Source of the DNA: Brugia malayi
Taxonomy: Eukaryota > Nematoda > Chromadorea > Rhabditida > Onchocercidae
NCBI RefSeq assembly: GCF_000002995.4
Contig: NW_025062475.1
Location: forward strand, 7,568,187-7,632,186
Direction of reading: 5' to 3'
Length of the DNA: 64,000 bases
The translations under genes and the position numbers were made by a program. Positions within the stretch are counted from its first letter, which is position 1. The number at the start of each line of letters is the position of its first letter. This document shows, piece after piece, positions 1 to 13,100 of the stretch. Under the pieces are notes generated by a model. It made no database searches, was not told where the DNA came from, and was given only the letters and a program-made list of their open reading frames with translations.

Positions 1-2195
1 TTGTACATCTTGATGAAGAAACTTTATTAACGAATAATTCTGTTCGTTTTTTTGTTTATTATTTTTACATTTACTGTTTTTTTTAGGCCTAGTTTATGGT
101 TGATTCTTTTCGAAGAAATAATAGTCGCTTTTTATTTATTGATGAGGGAAATTTTCCCTTTAACTGAATGTAGTTTAATTAATTAATCATATAGTAAGAA
201 ATGAATGCTTTGGGTTCTTTTCAATAATCTAATGACATAATCGTATGACATTAATATGATTGTATCTTTGACTTATTAAATGGGTTTTTAAGATCTGTGG
301 CATATTAAACTTCTGTGAGGATGGAAAACATCAGTTTGGTCAAGGAGTAATTACTTATGCAAATGGTGATATAGTTAATTGGATTACAACTTTATCAGAT
401 TCCTTCCGGTTCATTCTTTTTTTTATTCAAAAATTGTTATATTCCGGCTTCACATTTTTTCAGCTTTCTTTTTTGCTCATATCCTTGAACTAAAATTGAT
501 TTTTTGCTAGTAGAGATTCTGTTTAATTTATCAGTAATTCTATTATAGCGTAGCAGATGATATGGGCAAATTACGCTTTCAGTTCAGATTCTTCCATAAA
601 CCACTTTTCGGTTGGAAAGGTTCATTCGTCGTCACCCAGGTAAGCATTTAGCTGTTAGAAGTTTGAGTTCATCTGGAAGATACCAAACTTCACAGATGGA
701 TTACGGATCTGTTTTTCCGTAATTTTTGCTAATACGGAAATCACTCTTGTTGTTTGGTACCATGCCCTGTCTTCTAAATTAAATGTAGGTTGGAGCTGAA
801 CGCAGTGTATCATTTGATCATGGCCGTGAAGGTTCAATAGCCGAAGATTGTTTTTTTAGTATGATTGCATTCAGAGATGGATATACATTTGATTTTATTG
901 AAGGTATGCGGCGTATTTTCTTTTTTTTTTTTTTTTTTTCTTGAAATAGTTTAATTCCATCGTTTTATATTTTGCAATTGTTAGAGTAATATAACAGTCG
1001 ATACACTAGTTAGTGGTTTTGTCAAAATAAATTAGCTATTGATTTCGGTTTATCATTTTCTTGATGCACAATTGTTATTAGGCGAAATGCTTGAAAAAAG
1101 TCCTTTTACTTTTTGGGACTTTTTACAACAACGAAAGCGATGGCTCCAAGGTATCTTTTTGACAGTACATGCTAAACAAATCCCAACGAGGAATAAAGTA
1201 AGTATTCTACGTTTTCGGCAAGTGTCCTACTTTTTCAGTCATATCTTAGTGATATCGGGGGAAGGGTTATCACATTGATTTTTTAACATTTCTGGAAGCC
1301 TTCTAGAACATTGCATCAAACGAAAAACAGCAAATATAAGGTAAGGGATTCTGTTCACAGCTATGAAGTTAATATATATTGTTTGCAGATATTATTAGGA
1401 TTGTCTTTCTATGCATGGGCATCGATGCCAGTAACCACTATGCAAATGTATCTCTTTCATGCATTTCCACTTCCGCCTTGCTTTATATTTGATTTTTTGG
1501 TTGCATTTGTTGCGGCCGTTAATCTCTACATGTACATTTATGGTGTACTCAAGAGCTTTTCTCACAAATACAGGTTTGTTCGTCATCACTTTCATATGAA
1601 TTCAAATTTCAGATACTTTAATCTTTACCAAAATGATCAGACCTTTCCACTTTGTTATTATAAATTTTCTAATAGCAAAGCTATATTTCGTTCAGAGTTC
1701 TTAAAAATTTATTTTCCATTCCATATTTATATGTCTTTTTTGTCTGCTAATAAATAATAAAAAGCAAGCAAAACCAATAACATTTTTATTGTAGTTCGAT
1801 CTGGAAATGAGTTGATTTCTTCAAAAATGATCAAAATTTAAGTATAGAAGCTTTTAGAACCGTAGGATTTTCTTCAAAAAAAATCTCAATATTTCTACCT
1901 TTTTTTCTTTTTTTTTTTTTTTTTTTTGAAGTACATTTGATTTATTTGTTTTGGGAAGGATAGGTTATTAGTTCCTGTGGGAATCAACGAAAATATTATT
2001 GTAAATTCTTTTGAGGATTTCAAGAAAAATTGCAGGCATAGTCCAGGTCGATTGTGCTTGTATATGGTTGGTGCGCTACTAACGATACCATTTAATATAT
2101 GTATAGAGAATATAGCAGTAATATGGGGAATGCTTGGAAACAAGAATGGCTTCTATGTTGTGAAAAAGGATGAAAGAATGATTTCAGTGTTGTGA
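1..2195 (+). CDS. bre-3: BRE-3/Egghead beta-1,4-mannosyltransferase, 3' part (5' end outside window)
   Basis: The family (GT2; BRE-3 in C. elegans, Egghead in Drosophila) adds mannose to glucosylceramide, the second step of arthro-series glycolipid synthesis at ER/Golgi membranes. In C. elegans these glycolipids are receptors for Bt crystal toxin. Seven exons are visible: ..41, 293-408, 549-639, 789-903, 1082-1197, 1389-1573, 1964-2195. All phases agree, giving about 297 C-terminal residues. I see the DDMGKL..FKPLFGWKGS-type block (549-639), an acidic IAEDCFF motif (789-903) and the QQRKRW (QxxRW) acceptor-site motif (1082-1197). Hydrophobic membrane segments lie in the last two exons, and the C-terminus reads KKNGFYVVKK-like. 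The last exon starts at GATAG/GTTATTAG, because the nearer ATTAG acceptor breaks the frame. Only the amino-terminal third is missing, beyond the window edge. Identification is firm. Confidence 0.93.
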
Positions 2196-5100
2196 CGAAC
2201 ATACTGCACAGTCGTCTTGCTGGTAGTATAGAGTAAGGGATTGTAAAACTAAACCCCTTACCATTTATTCTTATTACCGTTAACACTGATATTAACGTTT
2301 AAAGAAAGAAATGCCTGAAGTTAGTATAGAGTAAGAGATGCTTACTGCATTGCTGTAAATTAGGAATTACGATTGGAATTGATAGATTTTAAAGATTTAA
2401 ATTGGAGATTTAATACTTTATTACTTGGCAATAACTAATTTTAATTGCCTACTGTTTAAAAGGAAAGATGATATCATCTGTTTTTTGATAGATGTGGCAT
2501 AATTATTTGCAATATATGTAAAATGCTTATAAAATTACTGAATTTGGAATTCCTGTTCTTTCTTCCGATCATATTTTTAGTTAATTATTCATGTATTGAT
2601 TTATGATCGGATGAAAGATTGCTGAGCATAACTTGCATTTCGCATGTTCGTGTAATATACTTGTCAGTTATTTACAAAGACAAAAAATTGCAGCACAATT
2701 TTGGAGTGTGAGAGACCGATAATATGCCACAAATGCAAGGTGTTTGCCTATATAACACGTACGCAACTGTTTCTCATTTATAGGATTGCAGATACGATTC
2801 ATTTAAATTGCTTAAGAAGAGAGAGTATTTAGTTTTGAAAATTAAAAGAAAACTGTAAATATATCAGTAAAGATAGAGACATATTGTCCGAAGGAGGAAT
2901 CATACCATATATGTTTTTACTAACATCAAAAAAATGGGACATTTGCTAGAAATAAATCTTCCTTTTATCGAATTTTATGCTTACAGCTCAAGTAAATATA
3001 TGTGACTTGCTATGTGATCTCAAAAGAAATTATATTGTTCATTCATTATTTCTTGCCTTCAATCGATTTGTATGTGTGTATTATTTTCTTTTATGACCAT
3101 TTGTATGAGCTGCTTTGAATAGTTATTATTTTACAGTTTTTCATATCATTATGGCAAATTTTTGCAATCATATTTTATAATTTAAGATTCAGTAGTTTTG
3201 AAATACTTTAAAATCCTTGCACCCTCTTACTTCCTCACGAATTTAGAAGGTTGAGATTAAAAGTCGTTTACGCAGAAATAAATTGATATAATGATGTGAT
3301 TTTTTAAATGTTTATGTTCTATATTGTAGTTAGATTGTTTGCATGTTATTGGATGTAAACGGGTGTTTTAGCTGGTGATATTTAAGATATTAATTATATT
3401 AAAATTTGTTGCAACTATTATTTCTATATTATTTTAGCCTCCTGAGAGTTATTTTGAGCTTTAACTGATTCAGATGTCTAGTGCGATCAATAGGAACCTA
3501 AGATTCATGGTTACGCTATTGACTCACTTTTCTTAAATCATTATATATCGCTAATTGATTTCCATATTATGGAAATTTTGCTTAGAAGACATAGAAATTT
3601 TCGATTCCGATTTCATTCTGAAATTTAGCTTAATTTTCGAATTATTTTTTAGAGATAAAGTTTTTTTTTTGCCAATCTTGTTCTAGACAAAAGCGTCATA
3701 TTTCTCTAAACTTGTACCCTAATTAGATCGCTTAATTAGCGTTTCGTAGTGACTTCATAATGTTTTCTTACATTTTTTTTTTTTATTTAAATGAACAAAA
3801 AATCTGGTCACAAAAGGTAAGCAAATTCCATCGCTCACGTATAGCTGTTTTGTGCATATTTAGAGTTTCACTTTTTTGCATTATGAATTCTAAAATTTGA
3901 TTTTTTAAACTTGGGCGGTTGATTTTTGTATGCTACTGCTTTTGTGCTCACCAATCTACTTTTTTGATGTTTTCCATACTGCTTTTTAAGCTGGCTTCTG
4001 GAATGTTTTTTTTTTTATTCGTGGATAGTTCGTACTCTAGTCTCACTCTGATCTTTACCGAACAACTTTGGATAAGATTTTGAAATCAATTTGTGGTTTT
4101 AAATGCATATTCAAAATCTTATTATTCTCGCGAAAAATTATCTGAGAAGACAGCTTATTAAATGTTTAGTGAGGCATTTGTAAAGAGCCATCTATTGCGC
4201 TGTACCTCCGTCACTTTCTTGGCTTCTGTCACACTAGAATTTTCTCTTAAAGTCTTCAATTTATGCTAAGTAATTAGACGATATTGCTCGAACCTACAGT
4301 TTGCTTTCACTTGTCTTTACCATTCTGAAATCAAATTATTTGTGCTTTACATATGCTTCTGAACATATCTTTTCATCTTATTATTGCTGCAGATTGATTG
4401 TTCTATCGCTCATGTCTTGATATAGTTAGCTCACAAAATACGCAAAAATTATAAGTTAATCCTGTTGATGTATCTTGATAACGGCATAGATGTTTAAAAC
4501 TTTTTAATGTTTTCAAACAGTTTCTCATCGTCTGCTGCGGCCGTTTACGTAAATTTTATCTGATAAAAATATTTTATTGCTCCTGCTATATTCTTTTCAC
4601 TGCCAAAAGTAGCATCAAATCTGTTTCTTTTTTTTTTCGATTTGATAACGCCGAGATTTGGTTGATACTGAGAATCTCTCTCTCTGCTCCGTAAATATAA
4701 ATTTACACTAATCATTTGTTACTAATGATATCATGTAAATTATCCATTTCTGCGTTGGCACAGTCTGTCGAATAAGTCTCTTCTGTGTTTAATATTCATT
4801 TAATGTCAATCACTGATGATTTCATGTATATTAAAATGTTATACTTGAAATTGAGTCTTGTTTGGAAAAAATGTACTGAGTCTACATGCGTTTTGTTTAC
4901 ATTTTGGTCTATGTAAATTATGAAGATTTTCTGGATTGAAAAAACTCGGAACTACCACATAAACCATAATACGCCTCCCAAAACTCCACTCCCTAAAACT
5001 CCCAAAAAATTTATAGCTTACGAAAATTGCCAAACAATATTGAAGTCAACAAACTACCATAGATGGAAACAATTCTGAAGGCAAACAAAAAATGCAGTTG

Positions 5101-5495
5101 AATAAACTGGCTGACAGTCCAATACAAGTTATTAATCAAACAAATAATGCATGCAGTTTAATGACACAACTGTGATGAATAAGACAGTGACACATCAATG
5201 TGTCCAAGGTTCAGAAGATAACGAATTCCAAAAATGGGTGCACCATGACGTGGTGATATAAAAAACAAATAAAGTGCACTGAATGCAGAAGTTGAGTTCA
5301 ATACTAACAAAATTTTTAGAAATGATGAAAAAGTATATATTTCTATGTAGTAGAGTTTTTGTTTCTGTATACATAGCCTAGAACTGAAAGATTAACTTTG
5401 CCCAATATGAAAGTTTACTAGTTAAGAATGTTTTGGCTTATTATTTCACTTAAAAAAAAAAAGACTTTACGAAATTTGCAAGACGATTGCTCTAT

Positions 5496-6024
5496 AATGT
5501 ATTTGCAACCAATAAAGGATGCAAAATATAGCAAGAAAACGAATCAGTTCATGCGTTTAAGGATTTCAGATCCAAGTGGGTTTTGATAGATATCGCCTAT
5601 CATTGTCCTGATTAATAGGCCTGATGACGCTACAAAACAGCTAATAGATAACCTGACAAGTGTCTCCACTAGGTTATTTAATGAAAATATTTAAGAGCAA
5701 ACAAGAGAATAGCTGCAATACATCCTCAAACTTTAAATTACGGCTTCATTTCCTTGATTTCTCCATTAAAAAAAATCTGTTCCAATAATTAATTCCCATA
5801 ACATGTTATTATGCTCCAGTATTTCTAATAACGTAGCAAAATATAACTACCATAATTTCCTTCATTCTTTTAATTTCTAACTGACGAAATAGAAAAAAAA
5901 ACAATGGAATGTACATATGAGACCGCATTTGCAACTAGGAGATCCTCTCTAGGGATCAAGTCGCTACTTCTTAATCTAGCAAACAATCACTAGTGCATAA
6001 TGTGTTTGCAATCAATAAAGGATG
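5496..6024. repeat. 26-bp direct repeat pair (5496-5521 and 5999-6024)
   Basis: The string aatgtRtttgcaaYcaataaa followed by ggatg occurs at 5496-5521 and again at 5999-6024, with two differences in 26 bases. About 480 bp separate the copies. No coding capacity or inverted termini are seen between them. The copies could be short terminal direct repeats of a small non-autonomous element, or remnants of an older duplication. Confidence 0.5.
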
Positions 6025-6147
6025 TCTCTTAACTTATTGACTTCTACTGATATGTGATCCATATATATTTGTATCTGCAAAAGTATATTATATATACATG
6101 TGTATGGCGTAACCTAACCCCGTTCATGTTGCATGCAACACAACGAA

Positions 6148-6516
6148 GGCAGAGCGTATGTGCTGGGACCAGAAAGATGGTGAACTATACTTGAGCAGGA
6201 TGAAGCTAGAGGAAACTCTGTTGAATGACCGAAGCGATTCTGACGTGGAAATCGATTGTCTGACTCTGATATTGGGGCGAAAGTAATAGCTGGTTTCCTC
6301 TGAAGTTTCCCTTAGGATAGCTGGAGTACACAGATAAAGCAGTTATATTCGGTAAAGCGAATGATTAGAGGAATTGTGTGACGAAACGTCTTCAACCTAT
6401 TCTCAAACTTTCAATGAGTATGACGTCTTGCTTGCTTAAATTTTTTATGAAGCACAGACATTTAATGTGTGCGCCAAGTGGGCCATTTTTGGTAAGCAGA
6501 ACTGGCGCTGTGGGAA
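6148..6516 (+). pseudogene. Degenerate 28S (LSU) rRNA fragment
   Basis: This block is a recognisable but decayed copy of the eukaryotic large-subunit rRNA core. Blocks matching LSU rRNA run in the correct order: GAAAGATGGTGAACTATACT, TTGAGCAGGATGAAG, GAGGAAACTCTG, CCGAAGCGATTCTGACGTG, the AGCTGGTTTCCTC..GAAGTTTCCC..AGGATAGCTGG region, GGTAAAGCGAATGATTAGAGG, TCAACCTATTCTCAAACTTT, and GTGGGCCA..TTTTGGTAAGCAGAACTGGCGCTG. Compared with the usual rRNA, the conserved stretch between GGGGCGAAAG and TAGCTGGTTTCC is shortened by about 15 bases. Many single substitutions interrupt otherwise invariant helices. No adjoining 18S, 5.8S or remaining 28S sequence is seen. It is therefore a dispersed rDNA-derived pseudogene and not a working rRNA gene. 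Confidence 0.9.
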
Positions 6517-7158
6517 TAAATCGCAAGACAAATGAGTGTGATCACTAAGAGTGTGATGAAACTTTTTTTGTTTTACACAAAAGTTACCAAAAACTAACAA
6601 AATACTGGTAAACGAGTGTCATACGTCGAGCTACACGAACGGAAGCAGCAATTAATTTGACTCTAAATTTTTCATTTATAACGAAACAGCCACAGAACAG
6701 TTTCATCATTAACCCTTCTTCTTTCCTCGCTTTGCCTCGACAAAGTTCCGACAGTCAGAAAGTCAGCACATCCTAGAATTACCAGGATGAATGGTTCGAC
6801 CATTTGATTAAGCTTAGCTTATATGTCGGACAGCTTAGCTCCAGTGGTAACAGTGCAAGTCGAATTACGCATTTGACGTATACTTATACCATATCTATTG
6901 ATAACTCGTCATCATTTTCGTTAAATATGATGAATTTGCCATAAAAAATTACAAATATTTTTTTTTCAGTGGTCATGTACCTATAATTTTCAAATGTATT
7001 CATAGCCATACGTTAAATCTCTTTTTAATATATGCGAATGTAGTGTATAGCTGTTTTGGTAACATTAAATTATGCAATTTTTTTTTTCCTTAGGGTAATA
7101 TAATAATAATAATAATGAATAATGAAATCCTAACATACGATAATCATTAATTATAGAT

Positions 7159-9462
7159 ATGGGGAAAACATCCAAAGACAAGCGGGATATATATTATCGT
7201 CTGGCGAAGGAAGAAGGATGGCGAGCTCGCAGTGCATTTAAGTTAATGCAGATCGACGATGAATTTAATATATTTGAAGGTGTGGATTTTGACGACTTAA
7301 ATGTTCAGATATAAAATGAAAACTTCCTTGAAAGAAGCTCCAGTTTGGTACAATGCTCAGTGTTTGGTTAGCTTTCTGTACATTAATAACATTAGTTTGC
7401 CCTGAAATCCATCCACTAATCGTGATTCGTGTTTAGCGAAGTTAGTAAGTCTGTCAATGGTTGCACACTGTCAGGGTAAAGGACATGTTTTTGATACAAA
7501 TGTGGTGAAATAATTTACACTATACTGCAAAAATCATGTGACTCATGCTTTACAAAATAGATTTGCAGTTAGATCCCATGTCTGACTTAATTTTGTTACT
7601 TAAGTTCTTGAGAATATAAATGATAATGATATTCTTCAGAAAAGCATAAAGGAAGCAAAATTTAATATGGATAAAATTTTAATATTAATCAAGTAAGTGA
7701 ATTCACTTTCTCTTAATATTACATCAGAAGTTTTCTAGGTGTTCATCGAGTTGTTGATCTATGTGCTGCACCTGGTAGCTGGAGTCAAGTTTTATCAAAA
7801 AAAGTGTATTTTGCGCAAGATGAAAAGGAACGGAAAGCTGTGAGTCCTGCAGACCTACAGTTTCTTTCTAGCAATAAAGATGATATGGGAAACAAAATTT
7901 ATTGATCATATGTGTTTTTTTTTTTCACAAGCTTTTCATGTCCATACTTTGTATATGTTTCGAATTGCAGGTACGTATAGTCGCTGTCGATTTACAACCA
8001 ATGTCACCACTTCCTGGTATAATTCAATTGCAGGGTGATATAACCGAGGTTTGTACGGACTTCTCAAACTTTCATTTTTTTGCATATTTCTTTCCTGAAA
8101 ATCGCGCTTCTAAAACTAATTTTTTGTAGCTTTCAGGCTTGTACAGCCAAGAAAATTATTTCTTATTTGGAAGGATCAAAGGCTGATTTGGTTATTTGCG
8201 ATGGCGCTCCCGATGGTAACATTTGATATTTGGTTTCTTATATGCTTGGAATTATTTTTATTAGTTCGGTTTATATACATTAGGTCGATTGTTTCAGTAA
8301 CTGGACTACATGCACTTGACGAATACATGCAGAGTCAGCTTGTTTTAGCAGTAAGTGTCATCCAGTGAAATTCGAAGTTTTATTATTACTGCTGAACTGA
8401 TTGCTGTTTCAAGTTATTAGTAATACTTCAGGAAATTTTTTCAAAAATTTTTGTATTTATCAGTTTCTAAACCAAAAGTGAATCAATTTGAATCAAATTT
8501 TAGGCATTGAATATTGCAACGTTCGTATTAAAAGAAGCAGGAACCTTTGTTGCTAAGGTTCGTTCACTTAAAATTCTTATGAGTTATTTTGTGTCCAAGC
8601 TATTGCATATTTCTTAAAAATAAAAGTTTGAATTTAGATATTTCGTACACGTGATATCACACTACTATATGCGCAGTTGAAAATTTTTTTCAAAGAGGTC
8701 TACTGTACGAAGCCACGTAGTAGCCGGCAAAGTAGTTGTGGTGAGAAAAATGAATCTATCATGTATTGTTTATTTTAAGAATATGATACATTTAATGCAT
8801 TGAAATTATTAATGAAATTTCGTTTTTAATTTCAGAGGCATTTGTTGTTTGTAATGGATTCAGTTTACCGAAGAGATATACACCAACGATGAAAAATCCA
8901 ATGTTATGTCCAGACTATGGTAAGTGAGATGTTGCCTTTAAAAGCTTATCCCAGTTATTGATATTTTCTAAAATTTCTACTTTTCATCCAATTTGCATTT
9001 AAACAGCTGTAATTTTAATAGCGGCTTCAGATGCTGAAGTGAACAGTTTGTTGGGATCCAGCCGCCTTCTGGTACCATTCCTTGCCTGTGGTGATTTGTC
9101 CGGCTGGGATTCAGATCGGACATACGAGCTGGAATTGCCAGGTTTTTCGGATGAAGCACAGCGGAGACGATATGAATATAAGCCAGTAGTGCAGCCTCCT
9201 ACGGAACCTGCATACAAAGTAAGGCTTCTTATTCTTTTTTGTATTTTCTCGTATTTGAAAATCTTTTTAATTTCAGAAAGCATGTACCTTGAAAAGATCT
9301 GGTAAACTTGCTAGACCTGAAATGGAAGATCCGTTCTTCAAATGTGGTATCCCAATTCGAAAGGCAGCAGCGGACAAAAAAGGAATGGATTCTGCTGGAA
9401 ATTTAGGGATTGGTGACGAGTTAGCTGAAGCATTTGCAGAATGCTTTGTTTTTAATAATTAA
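7159..9462 (+). CDS. ftsj1: FTSJ1/TRM7-type tRNA 2'-O-methyltransferase
   Basis: This SAM-dependent methyltransferase of the RrmJ/FtsJ fold is expected to methylate the ribose of anticodon-loop positions 32/34 of cytosolic tRNAs (Trm7/FTSJ1 family). Ten exons (7159-7279, 7739-7839, 7971-8048, 8137-8215, 8298-8350, 8504-8557, 8638-8740, 8836-8919, 9007-9218, 9277-9462) join in phase to 356 residues. The start [20 protein letters not shown] is the family's standard N-terminus. The K-D-K-E catalytic tetrad is visible: K in RARSAFKL, D in ICDGAPD, K in GTFVAKIF, E in SSCEAFVVC. Motif I (SAM binding) is DLCAAPGSW. The C-terminal [12 protein letters not shown] segment is typical of eukaryotic FTSJ1 and distinguishes it from mitochondrial MRM2. 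Exon 1 splices at GAAG/GTGTGG; read-through would stop 12 codons later. Length is normal for the family. Confidence 0.95.
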
Positions 9463-9477
9463 TATTGGGTGACTGGT

Positions 9478-9483
9478 AATAAA
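9478..9483 (+). terminator. Poly(A) signal AATAAA of the FTSJ1 gene
   Basis: A perfect AATAAA lies 16 bases after the stop codon. This implies a very short 3' UTR, as is common in nematodes. Confidence 0.55.
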
Positions 9484-10132
9484 AATTCGGGTAAGATTTG
9501 ATGAACTTGGATTGAGCTGATTGTTTTTTACATTTTTTTTCTAAGTCACTACTTTTGTTCTTTCGAAACATTAGATTGCCTCGGACCACGAACATTCCTA
9601 ATAAGACCAAGTATACTTTTTAATCATCGGAACAATCTGTTTTAAAGGTTAATTTTTCTTATTGTTTTATACTGGAAATTGCGTTTTGTGCAAATTTTTG
9701 AACTTCGAAAATATTTGCATTAAAGCTATGTGTTTTCTCCAATGAACGTTGTTATCTTTATTTTTAAGTGGAACCTTTCCACTGGATTTTATATTATTGT
9801 TATTTGAATAAATCATTTTCTAAAAGTGTTTCCTCACGTTTTACATAATGCTTAACCATCAACTTTCATGGTGTCGCTAACCAAGCCGTTCTAAAAAATG
9901 AAAGTATCAGCATTTAGAATCACAGTCTAGTGCAATCTTTTTTAGTTATTAGATGGGAAAAATTGGCAAGCAATGTGCAAGGGAAGAAAACAATACTGCA
10001 TGCTGTGTGGTAGACAATGTGGATTACATTAAGGAGTTTTGAGACTGTAAGAGAGGAAGTTTGATTGTTGAGGTAACTTGTAAATCTCTGGAGTCCATTG
10101 CTCTAGCGTGTTTTTAATATATTGTAGTGCAA
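9484..10132. other. Spacer FTSJ1 / GatB
   Basis: About 650 bases with no exon that I can support. A possible trans-splice acceptor (ATATTGTAG) lies five to six bases before the GatB ATG. The two genes share a strand, but the gap is longer than the roughly 100 bases of a typical nematode operon. Confidence 0.5.
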
Positions 10133-13100
10133 ATGAGACTATGGAATAAATTGTTTTGCGTTCCCGGAGAAACCACAGTGAAATATCTACCACTCGTTGG
10201 TCTAGAAATACATGCTCAAATAATGACCAGGTTTTTTAATGATGTTTCGCTTTTGAAGTGATGCCCGTTATTTGCTTTTATTAGGTTGTGAGTATTTCAA
10301 ACATATAGATCTTTTACTAGGGGATTGACATGGTCCTTTATTATTCACTTCTATTTGTCACTGTCCAAGATCAGGATATAACATGATGGCTTATAGAAAG
10401 TTTCAATTTTTTTAATCTTTAAATAAATTCCAGATATGAGTAGGCTGTGTGAGATAAAGATGGTCTATAATTTAATGATTAAGTATGGTGAAAGTTTACA
10501 TAGGACGGTGCAGCTAATTATCAAGTGCGGGCAAGATCAAGCAGAACTTTTAAGAGAAAGAAGATAGATGGTAGTCCCTAATAAATTTTTAATACATGCG
10601 TGCTAGTGTCCACATCTGCATAATTTTCAGAACGAAGTTGTTCTCAGGAGCAACATTTGATGATGATGCCCGTACAAATACATCTGTTGCATTGTTCGAT
10701 ATAGCAATTCCTGGTACTCTTCCTGTCCTCAACAAAGCTGCCGTAATGGTTAGTTAGTGTCTTATTCACGACTTGTTTTTATGGCTCATACATACTAGGA
10801 TACACTGGTTATCTGAGCTACACGAATGGTTTCTAAACAATTTGTTAGACAACAGAAATATTAATATATAAAATAGAGATGTTGACAATCGAATTGAAGA
10901 ATATATGAAGTCAGCGCAAAACAATTGTTTGGTGACTGTAGGAAGTTATATAACGAACTGCAGTAATTCGAGTGATTCATTTAAAAGACAGACATTGTGC
11001 CAGAGTGGCATATAAATTTGTATTTGTTAATAAAATTATTTGATCTGTAAACAAATATTCCGAAAGATTAGATGTAAGAAGTGATTGTGATCCAGTATAC
11101 AATTTTTCAACACTGATTGTGATATGGCTAGTTTTCTGAAAATCACCAATCTATGAGTTTTATGTCTTTGAACTTACGAATAACATATAAATAAATGAAA
11201 TGAAATTGAGTCAGTTTAGTTAATAAAATGCAAATAAAACAAAAGTGAATTTCATATAAGTTTCATTTAGAAAGGTATAACAGCGGGTTTGCTGTTAAAC
11301 TGTACGATACCGGAAAGATGTCAGTTTGTACGTAAACATTACTTCTATGCAGACATGCCAGCTGGCTATCAGATCACTCAACAAAACCATCCTATTGCCT
11401 ATTCTGGTTTCTTTGAATATTACGTCCACTGTAATGATGAGGCCAGTGTTCTTTAATTATTATTTAAAATTTTTCTACTTTGAATATAGCACAAATTGTA
11501 TTCTTTATAGTCATTTATTCCGTACAAAAAGTGTGTAGATATTCTGAGAATTCAATTGGAACATGATAGTGGTCGTACAATTCACGATTTCAGTAACAAT
11601 CGTTCATTGATCGATTTCAATCGAGCTGGTAATAATAATCTTATTCATTTTTTTTTTTTTGTCGTAACACCGAAGAATTGAAACTGAGGTTTGCCTCTAG
11701 AATTTTGAAAAGAGTTATTTTGCAGGAGTTGCATTATTAGAAATAGTGACTTCTCCAACCATGAATTCCGCGTTAGAAGCTTACTGCTTCATTGAACAAC
11801 TACGTTTGACTCTTATAGAAAATGGTTTGTGCGAAGGAGAAATGCAAAGTTAGCGTTTCTATTATATTAGAAGTTTCTCTTTGTCTTTCGTCGGTCAGTT
11901 AAACAGAAAGGAAGGAAAAGTTGTTTTAAAAAAATGAATCTATTAAAGAGGCTCAGTTTCGAGTGGACGTCAACATTTCACTTGGCGAAGATAATACCGG
12001 TAATAGAGGTGTTCGAACTGAGATCAAAAATTTAAATAGCTTACGCATGGTGTATACGGCTGTCAACAGTGAACTAGGTCGGCAGTACGAAATTCTTAGA
12101 GCTGGAGGCACAGTATTGAATGAAACACGTACTGTTGACCGCTATGGGTGGGTTATTTGCGTTTTCTGATATTGCCGGAAACAATAGTTTTTTATCACGT
12201 TTAAAGGTATGAAAAGATTTCTAAAAATTTCTCGTTCCAAACAGAAGACATTTTCCAGCAATACAATAGCAATGAGAGAAAAAGAAATTGAAATGGATTA
12301 CCGTTTTATGCCGGAACCGAACCTTCCTCCTGTACAGATTAAACAAGAATGGATAGAAAATTGTCGTCTAATGCTTTCCAAACCGCGATATTTGAAGAAC
12401 ATCGAAGAATATGGCATGGGACCAGAAGTCGCACTACGAATTGCTGTTAGTTATTATTCATATATATCTTCCATATGAAGTAGAAGCAGAAGTTGTCTCC
12501 CAACTTCGTAAGGAAATAATTAGCTAAGATTGGCAGGAAGAAGGGCATAAGATTCTGGTTTTTGGTATGTTTGCATGAAGCTGGGTATACCCATATGCTT
12601 TTGGGTATTGAAGTCTATAAGGCATATATGCGTTTGATGAAACTACCGTGTTTATGTGTTTTGTATATATAGCGGCGTTGTTCATATTGTTTGGTAACCA
12701 GTTTGAACTTTTAATATATTTTTTTTTAATATATTAAAAATATTTCCAGTCTTAGAGCAAAACTATTAAAAGTAACTTTCGTTTAGATTTCGATTTATTA
12801 TATGACTTTTCCATTTAGAATCAAAAAAACCTCGCAACATTTGTTGAAATGGTTTTAAATGTATGTGATGATGCTGCAATGGCTTCAGTATTAGTTGAGT
12901 GGACCTTTCTCTTGCAAACAATTTGTCGCAATTGCACAAAAAAATTCCCTGCATCACGGTAAGCTTGCTGTTTTCAAATAAATTTTAAATAAGATGCTAT
13001 ATTGTACGGTTGTTTCATCCGTTCCATTTATCTATATTTCTCTTTTGGAAATATTTTATAAATTCTCCTTCACCACCCAGTTTTTCAGAACAGTTTTCAT

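Larger units (their letters stand above)
2196..7158. other. Intergenic spacer bre-3 / FTSJ1
   Basis: No coding exon chain is seen in this 5 kb. It holds the 28S rRNA fragment and the 26-bp direct repeat listed separately, plus many short T runs. A 13-base string (agtatagagtaag) occurs twice, near 2225 and 2320, just downstream of the bre-3 stop, and has no evident function. The open frame on the minus strand at 4839-5033 has no splice support and no recognisable composition. Confidence 0.6.

Noticed and set aside
6780..6870. tRNA-like words (TTAGCTCCAGTGGTAAC and GGTTCGACC)
   Set aside because: The A-box-like and B-box-like words are in the wrong order and no cloverleaf can be drawn. At most this is a remote tRNA relic.
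12209..12260. ATG at 12209 (MKRFLKISRSK) as a start or exon part in GatB
   Set aside because: The conserved AMREKE..DYRFMPEPN block needs only the part after the CAG at 12244. The residues before it are intronic and unlike any GatB.
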